Below, one piece after another: positions 23,121 to 36,300 of a stretch of 64,000 bases of DNA. Both the position numbers and the translations under genes were made by a program. The notes beneath the pieces were generated by a model. The model saw only the letters and a program-made list of their open reading frames with translations, did not search any database and had not been told where the DNA came from. Positions within the stretch are counted from its first letter, which is position 1. Each line of letters begins with the position of its first letter. This DNA comes from Bolinopsis microptera (Eukaryota; Ctenophora; Tentaculata; Lobata; Bolinopsidae), in contig NC_087077.1 of assembly GCF_026151205.1 (NCBI RefSeq), positions 6,782,483 to 6,846,482 on the forward strand, in the 5' to 3' direction.

Positions 23121-25271
23121 AAATACCGACTGTACATAAGTACATTAGACGATGGAATATTTCTAATTTATTGATTTTAAAATCAAGCGAGACAAACTGA
23201 TATGTTACGAAGAAGAAGAAGAAACTATGACGTAATCACCGATTTAATCACCGATGGCGCGAACGATTAAATTGGGTTGTATAATGATGATAAATGATAA
23301 ATGATAATGTAGGAATGACCTAACGGCAGGTTATTTCTAAAGCAAATTTTAAAATGGTATTTGTTAAGATCTAAGACGTTTTCAAATGAATGATTTATTT
23401 ATTTTTTGCCAGAAATCTAGAGGTTTAATTTAATGAGTTATATTTTTATATTTCCGAAAAGGTGTGGCTGTCATCGGAGGGCTCGAGTCTTTTTTCCTCG
23501 ACACGTGATACTGATAGAAATCAGCGTATACATATCTGTACGCTGGCTGGCTAGGAGTGGACACGTAACGACACATATTTATTCTGCCCTCGGAAAAAAT
23601 CCACGCCAATTCAAATATTTGAAGGTTTTTAATGAAACGAAATCGATACCAGTTATGAAAAAGGAAATGATTTGCTTCTTCATCTCTTTTCCAAACAGTT
23701 AATATAATGTACATACTTGAAAGGATGTTAGCTTTATAATTATCCTGATGTTGTTGACCAACCTCGCCCAAAACTTAAAGATAGATTCTAGATGATCAGA
23801 TTCTTATTGGACAGATAAGAAGATAAATGAACTTTGACTGTCATTATTACGTTTTCTCCGAATACCAGCAGATGTGAAGCTTGTAGGAAGAGACGCTATA
23901 ATATGTCAATTATTTGTTATACAATTTTCATTTAATTGTTTTTCACAAACATCTTAAGATGACGTCTTTTTTATTTTACTATGTAGCTGCTATGAAGCTG
24001 CTATGCCCTATATACGTCGAGAAAGGTACATTTTGATCCACACATGGAAAATTCTCAATGTGCAATGGCCTGGCCCCAAATGGCATTGGCATGCTGTTCA
24101 AAAACAACCCCCGACATGGAATAAAAGCTACTGTACCGGCACTGAACAACAAATCACAGCGCTCTGTGGCAACACACTATGAAAACTCGTTTGGAGTAAA
24201 AATTTAAAACTGTGTTTCCAAAACTTTCTTAAAAATTAATCTTGAGTACAGATGACAAAGTATGCGGTGAAATTGAAATTGAAATTGAGTTCGCTGATCA
24301 GCGATGGTTAATGAAAACGCTACAAATTTGAGTATTTGAAGATGATTTCTCATACGCTGCCACGGACGTCCGAGTCAAACAATAATAATAATATCGAATG
24401 TTTTCCACAACCAAGCACTTTACGGTCAGAAGGTGAAAAAACTTGTTTCCTTCATTATTATTTCAGCTGACAGCTGTTATCAGTTGAGTTTATTAAATTT
24501 TGAACCGGAAAAGTAAAATTCAAGAAAATCGTAACATTATTTAGCAATAATTTGCATCGATTTACTAAACCGAGTCGGTTTAGACAAATTACCGTTTGCG
24601 TTACCAGTTACCGAATGACGAATTACTAAATAATTGAACTTGAAGATACTAGGGTCTGGGTGGCCAAGAATTGACATCGTGCAGTTTTCTGTCGATTAAA
24701 ATGAATTGTCGCCACTAAAAGTAAAATTAAAATAGAACGTTTTGATAAAAAGTAAAAACCATTACATAACATTCTACAGGTATCCGTATAGGTTACTAAA
24801 GTTTGAAGTAGTCATGGAAGCATGAAAACGATGTACCTCTAGGCTCGAGGCGACCCGCTTTGAGTCACAAGCGGGTACATCGTTTTCATGCTTCCATAAC
24901 TACTTCCAACTGTAACAGTGTAATAATTATCACATCATTACTTTGGGGTGACTGCAACTAACGAACATGACTGCTGACGTGTATTCTCCCCAACGTAAGC
25001 ATAAGCTAAAGACAATAGGTTACTGAAGTAACACAGAAAATTGGTGACTTTTAACGGACCACATCTTAAACAACTGAGTAGCATAAAGGTACTTGATTAA
25101 CTTCCAGTTCCACAGTTATGAGTTATCCAGAATCATTACTTACTGATCGCATTTACTTCATTGATGCTGTAATACCAAATCTTGCGCTTGTGATTTTCTG
25201 TGAGTTCTCTCTCTTTTAATTAATTCATTGCATTAACAATTAACGTTAATACAGCATATTGAACATTTCAG
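23121..25271. other. intergenic region with one hairpin element
   Basis: This stretch lies between the last SCHIP1-like stop codon and the next candidate exon. It contains the hairpin at 24805-24906 and an AT-rich background. Overlapping open frames near 23430-23771 on both strands share no protein-like features. No clear polyadenylation signal close to 23120 was recognised. Confidence 0.5.
24805..24906. repeat. 102 bp hairpin with 33 bp arms
   Basis: The left arm 24805-24837 (starting GAAGTAGTCATGGAAGC) pairs with 24874-24906 with a single mismatch. The 36 nt loop is CG-richer than its flanks. The size and near-perfect pairing fit a foldback MITE or a pre-miRNA-like hairpin. No flanking duplication was identified. 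Confidence 0.7.
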
Positions 25272-25390
25272 GTATAAATAAAATAGAGGAGGATCTCAAT
25301 TTAAAGTTGTCTCCTAGTCTACATGACCGGAAATCGTATGCAAAGAGGCCCGCGTGTAAAAGTCAAAGCACCATCGATACACTTGATCAG
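25272..25390 (+). CDS. orphan candidate exon, unassigned
   Basis: The acceptor is ACATTTCAG and the donor is CAG/GTAGTA. The open frame reads INKIEEDLNLKLSPSLHDRK and ends ...STIDTLDQ, starting in phase 1 and ending in phase 0. The composition is protein-like. If unspliced it would stop a few codons later (TGA near 25414). It could be an alternative 3' exon of the SCHIP1-like gene (exon 8 ends in phase 1) or part of an unseen gene. No domain is recognised. Confidence 0.35.
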
Positions 25391-25439
25391 GTAGTAATTC
25401 TAAGTTCTCTCTGACTCCGTACACGCATTTTCCCGCCTA

Positions 25440-26217
25440 CTCATAGGTCTGTTCCTGCCCACGTGACAAGTCACGCGCGCAGTTGGGCGCGCTATGATTG
25501 GAAGCTTTGTGATCGATAGTCGGTGCGTTGTCTACACTCAGGTCGCCATTCCGTCGTGTCTTGTGTTAATTGGCCAAACTCCTTGAGTGGAGCCTACCGT
25601 TAGGAAATGTAAATTCTTTCATCTCTGGATTCAGTTATTTGGTTCTCGATTATTTGCAGAACCTTTTCGATTTCTCGTATCCACTATGCAGATGTCAGAC
25701 TACAGGCACACAAATTGACCGATTTCTTCTCTGGTTTCGTTGCAAGTTCTTCTTTATGTCATTATTATTAATCTAATAATCTAATCGACCGGTTATTGGT
25801 TAAACGAGGAAATTTCGCACTTCATCCCAACAGTTTATTTCTAAAGGATTTTACAGTAAAATGATTTGTGTGATTCGAGTTCAGAGTTACGTCGAAAGCT
25901 CTCGACTTTTGATGTTCTATGTTGCCATTTTTATCTTCCTTCCCGGTGTCGACTCTGGAGGTTTAATTGTATCAGCAGTGTAGCTTCGAGTTCCCCGCTT
26001 CAGTTAACATCTACATTTTTATTAAACAGATGCATAGCTAAACCATGATATGTTTTGTTACCTGTTACCGCAACCCAGAATAAGATTAGATTTACGAAAA
26101 GGGCGGAGCTTCTGGCTGTTTAGTTAGTCATGAATGGATTGAGTATAATCCATTTTAATATTATTAATCTCACTACTCTTTAGTTATATATCAAAGCCGC
26201 CGGATTCAGTTTTAAAG
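25440..26217 (+). promoter_or_regulatory. likely promoter and 5' leader of the IMP-like gene
   Basis: A locally CG-rich patch (25440-25560) contains a CACGTG E-box (25460-25465), TCACGCGCGC and GGGCGCGC words, and an inverted CCAAT (ATTGG, 25497-25501). It lies about 0.7 kb upstream of the ATG at 26218. The remaining sequence to the ATG has no supported exon and may be 5' UTR or intron. Confidence 0.4.
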
Positions 26218-27380
26218 ATGACACAGTTATATATTGGAAACTTACCCGATGATTGCTCAGAAGATTTTTTAAGAAACCGATTTGAAAACCATGGAAAGAT
26301 AAAAGAGGTTTGTAATTATCTTATCTTATCTTATGAGGATTCGTTGCGACGCAACAAGGCCATCGAATGAGTCGACCACCTTTGTTATTTTACTTCGGCA
26401 TTACCTGCATTACAATGTAAACCAGCACTTTCAAGGAAGAGCTTTACAAGAAGCCGAAGGATCGTTCCTAAGGCCAGCAACGGTTAAGGCAATATGCCAC
26501 ACTTTCTTCGCCCGAGGCTTCGCTGTGTTGATCAAGCACAGCTCCTCATTTAACCCTCACACCAGATTTCTCGAGCATTCGGCTGAGTGAACCGTGGGGC
26601 TACATAGACCACTCGGGACCCTTAGCAGAGCGTCAACGACGCTCACCCCACGACTAGGCAGGCAGTGGGATTCGAACTGGCAATCTTACGATTACAAATC
26701 CGATGATCAACCAACTACGCTACCTGGCGATGATGATCACTGAACGATAATGACTCATGTTTTAATCCATTCTGGAAACAGCAATGTTTCGACAAAAACA
26801 GAGTGATGTGAATGTATTAATAAAATTTACATTCTGTATTACAATTATACCAGTGGCGTTACAATTTGAATGGTTCTCCTTATCTTGCACTTGTTGCTTC
26901 ATGAAGTTGCCACTTTATCTCTTCAGATATTACTGAAAGGGAAGTTTGCATTTTTGGAATACCATGATCCCAGATCTGCTGAGTCAGCGATCAAACACGA
27001 GAAGGGTTTGTTTACTTAGTTGTTGGGGCTGTAACATTCTTCTACTAATGTTGATTGATGATACTAATAAGAGTTTTTTTACTATTTAATCCTCTTGTGT
27101 GTTTCCGTTATTTAGACTGGTTGTTTTTCGTTCAACGAAATGATGACGTAACTAATTAGGAGGTAGGACATTTTCAAAAAAATGTTAACTATAAAGTTGC
27201 ATAAACTAACACCACAATTTCTAGAATAAGGCCCGAATTTCAGCTGTTCATTTTTCAGAGTTGCTTGACAGTTCCAACAACCTGCTTCTTGATGTAGAAC
27301 TGGCGAACAAACAAGTGAAGCCAATGAAGGGGCCGGTCACGCTGCACATACTGAACTTATCTAGCAGCGTTAATTGGGAG
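26218..27380 (+). CDS. IGF2BP: IMP-like exons 1-3: RRM1 and start of RRM2
   Basis: Exon 1 starts MTQLYIGNLPDDCSEDFLR, a classic RNP2 strand (LYIGNL). Exon 2 supplies the RNP1 strand KGKFAFLEY and the helix PRSAESAIKH. Exon 3 completes RRM1 and opens RRM2 with VTLHILNLSSSVNWE, matching the IMP RRM2 pattern (I.I.N.P..L.WE). Both of the first two donors are GTTTGT. The ATG lies in a purine context (AAAGATGA). Confidence 0.8.
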
Positions 27381-30300
27381 GTAGGATCTTAAATTCTTAC
27401 TACTTTAATAGTTAATTTCACTGGTTTGGTCTTTGCTATATCTCGAAAAGATACTCGCCTTTTCTGACAAAGAACTTTGGTAACACTGGTGGCATAATGA
27501 ATCATTTTATCAGTATGAACGTAAATTGCACCCTTGCTCATGCTGCATGTTTTCTTGGTTAATATGAAATTTTATGCCTTCAGCATTGTAAGCTTGTATC
27601 AGTAACATAGATCTTAAATGAGCTCATCTTGCTCAAAGCGGGAACACAAGATTAGAATAAACTTTGTTCTTAAATGCGCTAACCTTGCATCTAAGCGCAT
27701 TTGATCACTTACATTAGTTGATATTAATCATATATCGTGAAGTTTGGTTTTGTCAAAAATTATGCGAAACAACCTGCATAGGTAATATGTGTATTATCCA
27801 GATCAATTTCTGAATGTTTTTAAACGAGCAGTTGAGACGCTGTCATTTACGTATCATACAATGGCCATAATGTGGACGTTTCCCCTTACTAAAAATATTA
27901 ATCACAAGAGCATGATTGTGTTTTTAAAGAAGCTTAAATTGCAAAAAACACGCAAATCATATTCTCAGTATTTCGTGGCTTGATGTAATGCTTAATATTT
28001 TCAAAGCTAAATCGACTTTATGTAACCAGATTTTAATTTACACTCGAATTCACGGTTATCAGTAATCGGTATTGATGTTTAAATTCTACTGATAAGAAGG
28101 TAATTGTGAGTGATAATAAATCGACACTTACTTCAAGATTTTTTGTTTTATGTTGTAATTTCTACTGCGACCAGACATTTGTTTTTTACTACCGTTAGCT
28201 TATTAGCTTATTGAATATCGAATAATATTGCTGTTCTGTACCTATAAAAGGCAACTATCTGGTAAGGATGTCGTCCAAAGTTGTCTTTCAAAGCGCAAAA
28301 AAATTCGATTGATCGTTTAAAAATATTTATTTCTGAACCAACTTTCACATTTAACTCCCTTGACCACAATTGATAAAATAAAACAATTATCAATTAATTG
28401 ATTAATTTCCACTTGACGCACATGTCTCGAAATTAAAGTTCGCTTTTAAATGACATTGACATAATGAAGCTCTCCATTTTATGAATAATCATAGGGAATC
28501 TCTCGGCTTACCTGACTGCCAAAAAAGCTCACGTCCATTGCATAGTAGACGTAGCAATTTGCTGTCGAATTTTATCACGGTAAACTATTAGTATCGTCTG
28601 TCATAAGAATCTCTTATTCGGCTGAAAGTAGTCCCCTGGACCTGACGACTAACTACACATACTTCACATACATAATACCCATCACTTACTGATTTTCCTG
28701 ACAAGAGTTTCTGTAATGACGGTAATTTTTGAGAGAAGTCGCCTCAGCTCCGTCACACTGCATAAGCTCATAAACAGCAGCTAATAATACTAATAATTGC
28801 TCTCATTAGTCATTACCACCGTATGTTGAAACCACAAGTTCTTAAGTAAAGTGGTTAAATGCACGATACAGCTCTCATCTCCCCACATTAAAACCACTCT
28901 TGGCAGTGTTCCCGACCCTCCTAATCCGAGCACTCTCCTTATCCCTGTACCATTTCGCCATGCCCTTGTTGATCATTTTGTTTTACCAAGCTTCTAGAGC
29001 CCGCACTGCCTCAGTGGAACTAGTCTCCACTCACTCCCACCAACCTACAGCCTCGCTTAGCATGCTTCTATCAAACTTGACCATAAGTCGCACCAAATGT
29101 TACAAGTCACGTGACCTTGCCCTGCCCTCTCAGAAACTAAAGATTATGCTGGGGAGTGTTGGTAATCTACAGAAGGCGGAGTTGATGGATGACGGAGACG
29201 ATAGTAAGTGGAAGAGAGGAATCGTGACGTATGATTTGAAGGAGGACGCTCAGAATGCCATAGAACGCTTCCACGAGACTCCTTTTGAAGTAAGTGGAAG
29301 AGGTTATTTTTGTGAAACCAACTCTGTCTAACTTTACATAATTACGATTTCATATTTGTAGAAACAAAGTAAATTACATTTTACCCTCGTTAAACTATAA
29401 TTGACTATACTTTTCGTCATGTTAAATAACTTTATTTAAGAAATAGCGACTAATTTAACCTGGTCTCCTGTCCCAGAACACTCGGTTACAGATAATCTGT
29501 CCTGAACCCGGGCCAAATTCCCCCCTCAAGCAAGACAAATCCCGATCAAGGTTTGTCACATTTAGTTTTGCTCAACATGGTTCACCCTCACTCTCGTATG
29601 TTCCAATTCACTTCCATTTTAACTCTCATCTGATGTCATATTTCTCATTTTATCTCACCGGGGGGTACCAATGGCATAAATGGCATAATGGAGAATTGGC
29701 CAATAAAAATTTCCATTTATGCCATAAAACGTATGCCATTTATGCCATTTTTGATATAATACATTTCTATTTTCTTTATTTGTCACATGAATCTTTAACG
29801 ATCATTCCAAGCGTTATAAAGCATGAAACATGTCTCTTATTCAAGTACTAATAATAATTTGCGAATTTAAAGTCAAATATGAAGACCTAAATTCATGGCA
29901 TAAATGGAGAATTGGCCAATAAAAATTTCCATTTATGCCATAAAACGTATGCCATTTATGCCATTTTATGCCATTGGTACCCCCCATCTCACCTTATTTC
30001 AAGCTAAATGCTTGTTAAAACAGATCACTCCCAGCCCAACTCATTAATTTATCATACATATCATTCACTCAACTCAGGAAGAAATCTGAGCTCCATAAAC
30101 AGACACAACCGCCAATAGAAAGGTACGCCTACTACAGAAACACGGCACACGCGCACTCAATACATCATATTTTATATTACATAATACCTGGAGCAATTTT
30201 TCTTTTTTGCACTGGCAAACAAACCTAACCATTTTTGATGTTTATAGTGTAACCGTTTCGACAATTATCCGAGAAACCTTAAATATAAACAAGTCGATCC

Positions 30301-33300
30301 TTAAAAGTTGCTTCTTAGCGATGGTTGTGTTTCTTTCCAATGCGACATCTCAACAATTCACATATTTTAATAACCCAAATCTCACGACTCTCCTCCTCCT
30401 ACAGGAAGGTGTCATGTGACGGGAGGAAGAAGGTCGACGAGACGAAGAGAGTGGACGATGGCACGTTCCCTGTGAGACTCGTCGTACCGAGCAATATGAT
30501 AGGAGCTATCATTGGAAAGGAGGGCAAGACAATCAGGAAGATTACTGATACAACCGGGGCAAGGTCAGTTATTTTCCCAAACCTAGTGGTCACGTGGCTT
30601 AATATTTTTATTAGGGAATGACTTAACTGCCAATATGTTAAATTTTGTCAGCCTCGATCACATAACATTAAACATTAACACTTTATCTCTCTGCAGAGTG
30701 GACATACACCGAAAGGACAATGCTCACAGTTTAAAGAAGGAGATCACAGTATTCGGGAGTGCGGAGGTGTGCAACCAAGCTATCGCCATGATTCTCCAGA
30801 TCATGCAAGACGAACGGGCTACCCTCAGCAAGGTCAGCACAATTTACCAGTTTCGGGATCGATTATTTTTCCAGTTGTAGGAGAATATATACGCGGTTTT
30901 TGAACAGGGTGGATCAGGACTCAGGAGAGAATGGAACCGATTCGTTCATAGACAGCAAGGCTGGAGATGGCACTGCTCCCAAATTTTCTTAACCAGTTAA
31001 CAATATTGAAAATCCCAGTACGCTTTTATAAGATATCTGTCGTTAGGGGAATATGAACGGTACGATATAATAAACAAATTCGAGAAATCTAGCCAACAAA
31101 CAACGATACAGTACAACAAACTGATAACAATTTAAACGAGCCACTTCAACTTAAGGTTAGAATAACTTAGAAAACTTGTGGGAATGAATTGGCAGGTTTT
31201 GAATAACAGAATAAGTGTCACATGTTTTGAAAATTTAGCTCTCAATATTCCTACTGTGCTAATGGTATGAGTAAAAATATTTACTTCACAGAGAATAAGG
31301 TAGTACTAGTTGGAAAGTTAACATCCATTAACCTCTTGAAAATATAGAAAATATTTAACAAATATCAGAAGAAGATGAATGGTAGTTACCTCTATTAAAT
31401 TTGACACACTTAGGACGTAAGGACTGGTAAGAGTAGTTAATCCCTTTCTCACAAGTAATCACACTACTGCGAAGCAGCAAGTACTGAGGATCACACTCTA
31501 CTGTAATAGCAGTTCCGTATGTGATAGGAAATGTGGCGTTAGTTGACAGGTGGTTTTCAAACATCATCCCCGTGCAGTGATCTAGAGATTAGAGCTTTAT
31601 AATTATATTAATATCTTCTTGAAATCTTATTGTATTGTACTTTCAATTCAGGTTTTTGGGCGGTTTTAAAGTTTTTTAAATATATCATAAATCAAGATAA
31701 TCATACCTATGGTGCAAGTTGGGCGTTGACCGAATATAAAATAAGTGCCTCGGATACAAGTGATCTTATTATCCCCGGCGAGAGTGTGACCAGGCTTGCA
31801 GTTCACTTCCACCACTGTTCCTACTGCCACGGAAAAGGTGCTGGTTGTTATCATATCTGATACAACTGTTGGTAGTTCTGTACACGTGTCTGGGGGAGAT
31901 TGGGTCAATACTTCTCAACTTTCTTGTGATTGCTCACCTTCAACACTTTATTTTTAAACTCGATCAATTATGATGTTCCTGACCAAGCCTCAACCTACAT
32001 TGTTTAAATTTAAAGTAACCATATTATTGTCTTAAATTTGATCCTTCGAACAGCTGTTGAGCAATGAAACGCAAACATAATCTTAGCAAAATGAATATAT
32101 TTCTTTTATCTTCAGCATTTAATCAGTCACATAATCTGAGAATATCAATGGTTAGGTTGAAAATGTCAGAAATTCTCATCAAAAATGTAGTAAAGTCTCA
32201 AAAAATTAATTAATTAATTTAGCATCTCGTCAAAATGGAATAGCTTAAAATCGGAACAAAATTAATGGCATATACTATAATAATGTGGAGTCTGCAGTAG
32301 TTCATTAAATCAAAAAGACGCAATTCTAAAATTGATAGACTGCATATATAAACGAAAAATGGACGATTTAAAAATAAAATTCGGGACACCATGAAAAATT
32401 AGCTTCCAGAAACGGAATTCACATTGTTCAGGCCAAACGGATAAAGTGTCTTCAATTTGTTAATATAAAACTGTTCTGACATATTATTGTAAAACATAAA
32501 AGAATGTAAATAGTAAATACCCACCGAGGGCACATCCAGGAGTTTCGCTATACTCCCAGATCTTATCCTTGATGCAAGTGATAACTGTGCTCCCTGACAG
32601 ACTATATCCCGGGATACAGTCCACTTCCACACTAGTTCTAAACTAGCTCTAAACTGCCAACAGCAATTCGAACAATTCACTGATAAGATAGCAATTGATG
32701 ACGAAAAGATATCTATAGAAAGGTTTTTTCTGAACTGACAAGCTAATTGGTTTATAGTTTTTATTGAACTGATGACTATTATTGGAGTGAATGGTCACTG
32801 AACTGTCTCGAAGTTCAGTTATAATACCAGAGCGCGATCAATTAATCTTGCTAACGGAAAGGTTACAGTTTATAATAATATAATACCTTCGCTTTTGAGG
32901 GCTACGCGTGATAATTCCCGACAGCTTGCTGGAGGGAATTTGCGGCCCGAAGAAGCGAAAAAATAACACGGTCTGGGTCAATATTTCGGTGCTGCGAATC
33001 GCGGTGGTGTACGTCTCTGGCACAGTATTAGTAGCACGAAAATGCTGTAGGTCACGAGCATACACCTGCACGTGCACTGTTACGTAAACATGCACGTGCA
33101 TTCTGTTTTCTTTTTTGTTCCGATTACCAAGATAATAGAACTGTAAAGGTGTGCACGGATAAGCTATCTAACCTGGTTATTTTCTTTAAAGTTATGGATA
33201 AGCGGGCCGAATTCCTTCCGGCTCGGCTTAATTATTACTACATAATATGGCCGGAGCCAGTACCACGTGATCGGATGATCACCTAATAAACTTTTCTGAC

Positions 33301-36300
33301 GAGAACAACAAATTGATATAATAACATCTATAAACGAAAGGGCACCCAAAGAGGCTCAGCAAATTGCTGGCCTATTTACGCTTTCTAAGACTCCTCCGGG
33401 GGGGGGGGGGGGGCCAATGACTACTTTTGGGGACTTGGGGAATTACGTCAACGATTTTACCCCGAGTCCCCATGATTTTTAGTCCCCATTAGTCCCCAAA
33501 AGTCTCCATTAGTCCCTATTTAGATGATTTTTAGTCCCCATTAGTCCCCAAAAGTCTCCATTAGTCCCCATTTAGATTTATCCTACTCTTATCTTGGACA
33601 AAACATCTCGATCGTATCGTTATTAAACTAACTTGAAAAACATAAATAACTGTCAAAAATTCTGGGGACTTATGGGGACAAATGGTGAATTACGTCAACG
33701 AGTTGACCTCTAGTCCCCATGATTTTTAGTCCCCATTAGTCCCCAAAAGTCTCCATTGGTAGTCATTGGCCCCCCCCCCCCCCACTCCTCCGTTCAATAT
33801 GTTTTTATAGTAAATAAACTCTTCCATTCTAGTAGTAGTTGATCCCTCGCTAAGTTCACCAAGTTGGTTAAATCGTCCTCATTTTTTAAACAAATTGATA
33901 TAAGTTTTTAAAATCAGTCATTTCAACTGACAGAAACAATGTCAATACTACACGAAATTATATAGAACCATTTAGATCCGACGTTTAAAGCGAGTTCACA
34001 ATGACTGATTGTGATATTTGCAATGTGAGAAAGGGTGTGCTTTGAAATATTATTATGATTATTTAAATTTCTCACGACGCGATTGTATCCTCTAAGTGAT
34101 AAGTCTGATAAGTTGTTAGAGGATTGGATATGCTATAAACCAAAACGTTGGTGCACTGGCTTGTGGGTCACCTTGCAGAAAAGCAAGCATAAGTTTATAG
34201 TCAAAATATATCTGTCCATGCCATTGCTCTCTGCCCAGATCAATACTCTTTTTGCGATAGACATTAGACACCGAGGGCAGCAGATCGTACGAATGTTCAT
34301 GAGCGTCTTTCAAGTCTGAGTCCAAGTATTCACATAAACGTGGTGAACTTTCAGGGTAGGGAAAATAATTGGCCCACAAAACGTACCCTCCTAAAATAGA
34401 CAAAGACTAAATATCCATATTATGCTATACTCCTTTGGGGTATTTTGCGAGGCCAGCTATTTTTAGAAGATTAAATCTTCAGCTAAGTTAATGACTTGGT
34501 AAAAGCAGCGACTGAGATTGGTGGGCGGTGGGTCACAAATACAGAATACAGACCTTCTCTTACCACGGAGTAAGGATCTTACTTCGCTCGGGGCAGGATT
34601 TATTGTTTTCTATGGTCAAAATGGAATCAAGCCATAATAAAGGGCGCTCCGATAAGATTCAGACAAAACATAGCATATACGTATACTTAACACCTAACAA
34701 TTATTCATATATTGAAATAGCCAAAATCTTCAGTAGCTTAGAGGTCTTACGACCAAGAGCTGTGTATTTGGAGCAACCAGGAAAACTGAGTGTGATACTA
34801 TTACTTAGTCTAGCTACTTATACCTTGTATAAAATGTATATTATATAACTCGTTTGATTGAATTGTTATTCTCAGCCGCTCAGGAGGCATATATTTTGGT
34901 CCCCAAGGAGAACCTCTAGCAAGCTTATGTTCAATATTAGTTAAGTTGTAATGGCTTAATCTTACAGAATTCACTCCTTGACGATGAATATGATTACAAT
35001 AAGTATCTGCATCATGTATAATATGTGGTATGTGGTGTCTCCCCTGAATATTTTTCCTGGTTCTAGTTTTTGTATTGACCACAACATTAGTGATTAGTGG
35101 GGATGCGACCTAAATGTGTGTTGGTACAAGATGATAAACATAATCAATAATCATGTGCTCATCTAGAAAGAGGTATTCCCAAGCTTTTGACACGTACGTG
35201 TGTGACCAGCACCAATTATACTAATCACAGGGATACGAATATTGCATATATCCGGATTCCAGGGTATAGTTATATTCAAATTCACGCAGGAAAGTAAAGT
35301 TTAGGTCTAGAGACCACAAATAAATTTATACATATTATATGATCACAATGGTGCAAAATTGGAAAAATATGATTCAGTGCTATCTGAGTTTTTAACTCAA
35401 ATTATTTGCTTTATTTAACACCCGTTCCAACTTCAGCCCCAGATGTTGTCATACAAATCGGCGGTATTAGAGTTGTTGGTCCACCACAACCTTCTTATCA
35501 AGATGTTTGGAGACCGGTACAACGGCCTTATGCAACTCATGGAACGAACTATGACTGAGTTAGTGAATTTTTAATTGAAATAGATAGGTTTAATTATTTC
35601 ATGAAATAAAAATCTATCTATATCTGGATTAACTGTCGACTGAGTAGTTACAATCGTTATAAAGATGACCAAGAAATTTAATATTATTTGATAACATTTC
35701 AAACAATATTCTTGATGTCGTCTCACTAAGTCTTCGACACTAAGTTTTCTCCCCATCTTGACCAGCCCTAAATTTCAGGATAACGATAACCCAGTCGGAC
35801 GAACTAGGTAAGAAATCCTCTACAGATCGTCACGTGAATATCATGGGTACACCGGAGAACTGCTGCGCTGCACAGCTTGAGATAAGCGCTATGAACAAGG
35901 ATGCGTTTGAGGTTGACATGGCAAGGATCTACCAGGTACAGTGTTCATTTAATTTTGTATTTTTATTATGTTTTATATTTTTATTACGATGATTCTAGAA
36001 TCTAGATTTGTTCACTGGCGGTTATTAATTTAAGTTTAGGTAGTCAAATTTTAAATATGTCTGATCAATTTGGTATGAAATAGAAAGTTATGTTACATTT
36101 TGTAAAACACACTTTGAAAACAAAATTAATTTTATTGATTATATAATTCCTTTGGCAGTTCCATTCTTATGACCTCATTTCGGTTCGTAATTTCATAGTT
36201 ACATCGTACTTTTTTTCCTAGAGAAAAATTAATCTCAATGATGCATTTTAAAATAGAAAATAATTGCTTTTATTAAGACACAGCTGTTTCTAATGCTACT

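Noticed and set aside
28900-29331. 143-codon open frame as one gene
   Set aside because: Only 29134-29289 matches RRM2; the upstream part is intron read-through past a good CTCTCAG acceptor.
35797-35840. 18 bp micro-intron GTAAGAAATCCTCTACAG in KH2
   Set aside because: It is far below usable intron length and is in frame; translating through it gives a sensible loop between KH2 strands.
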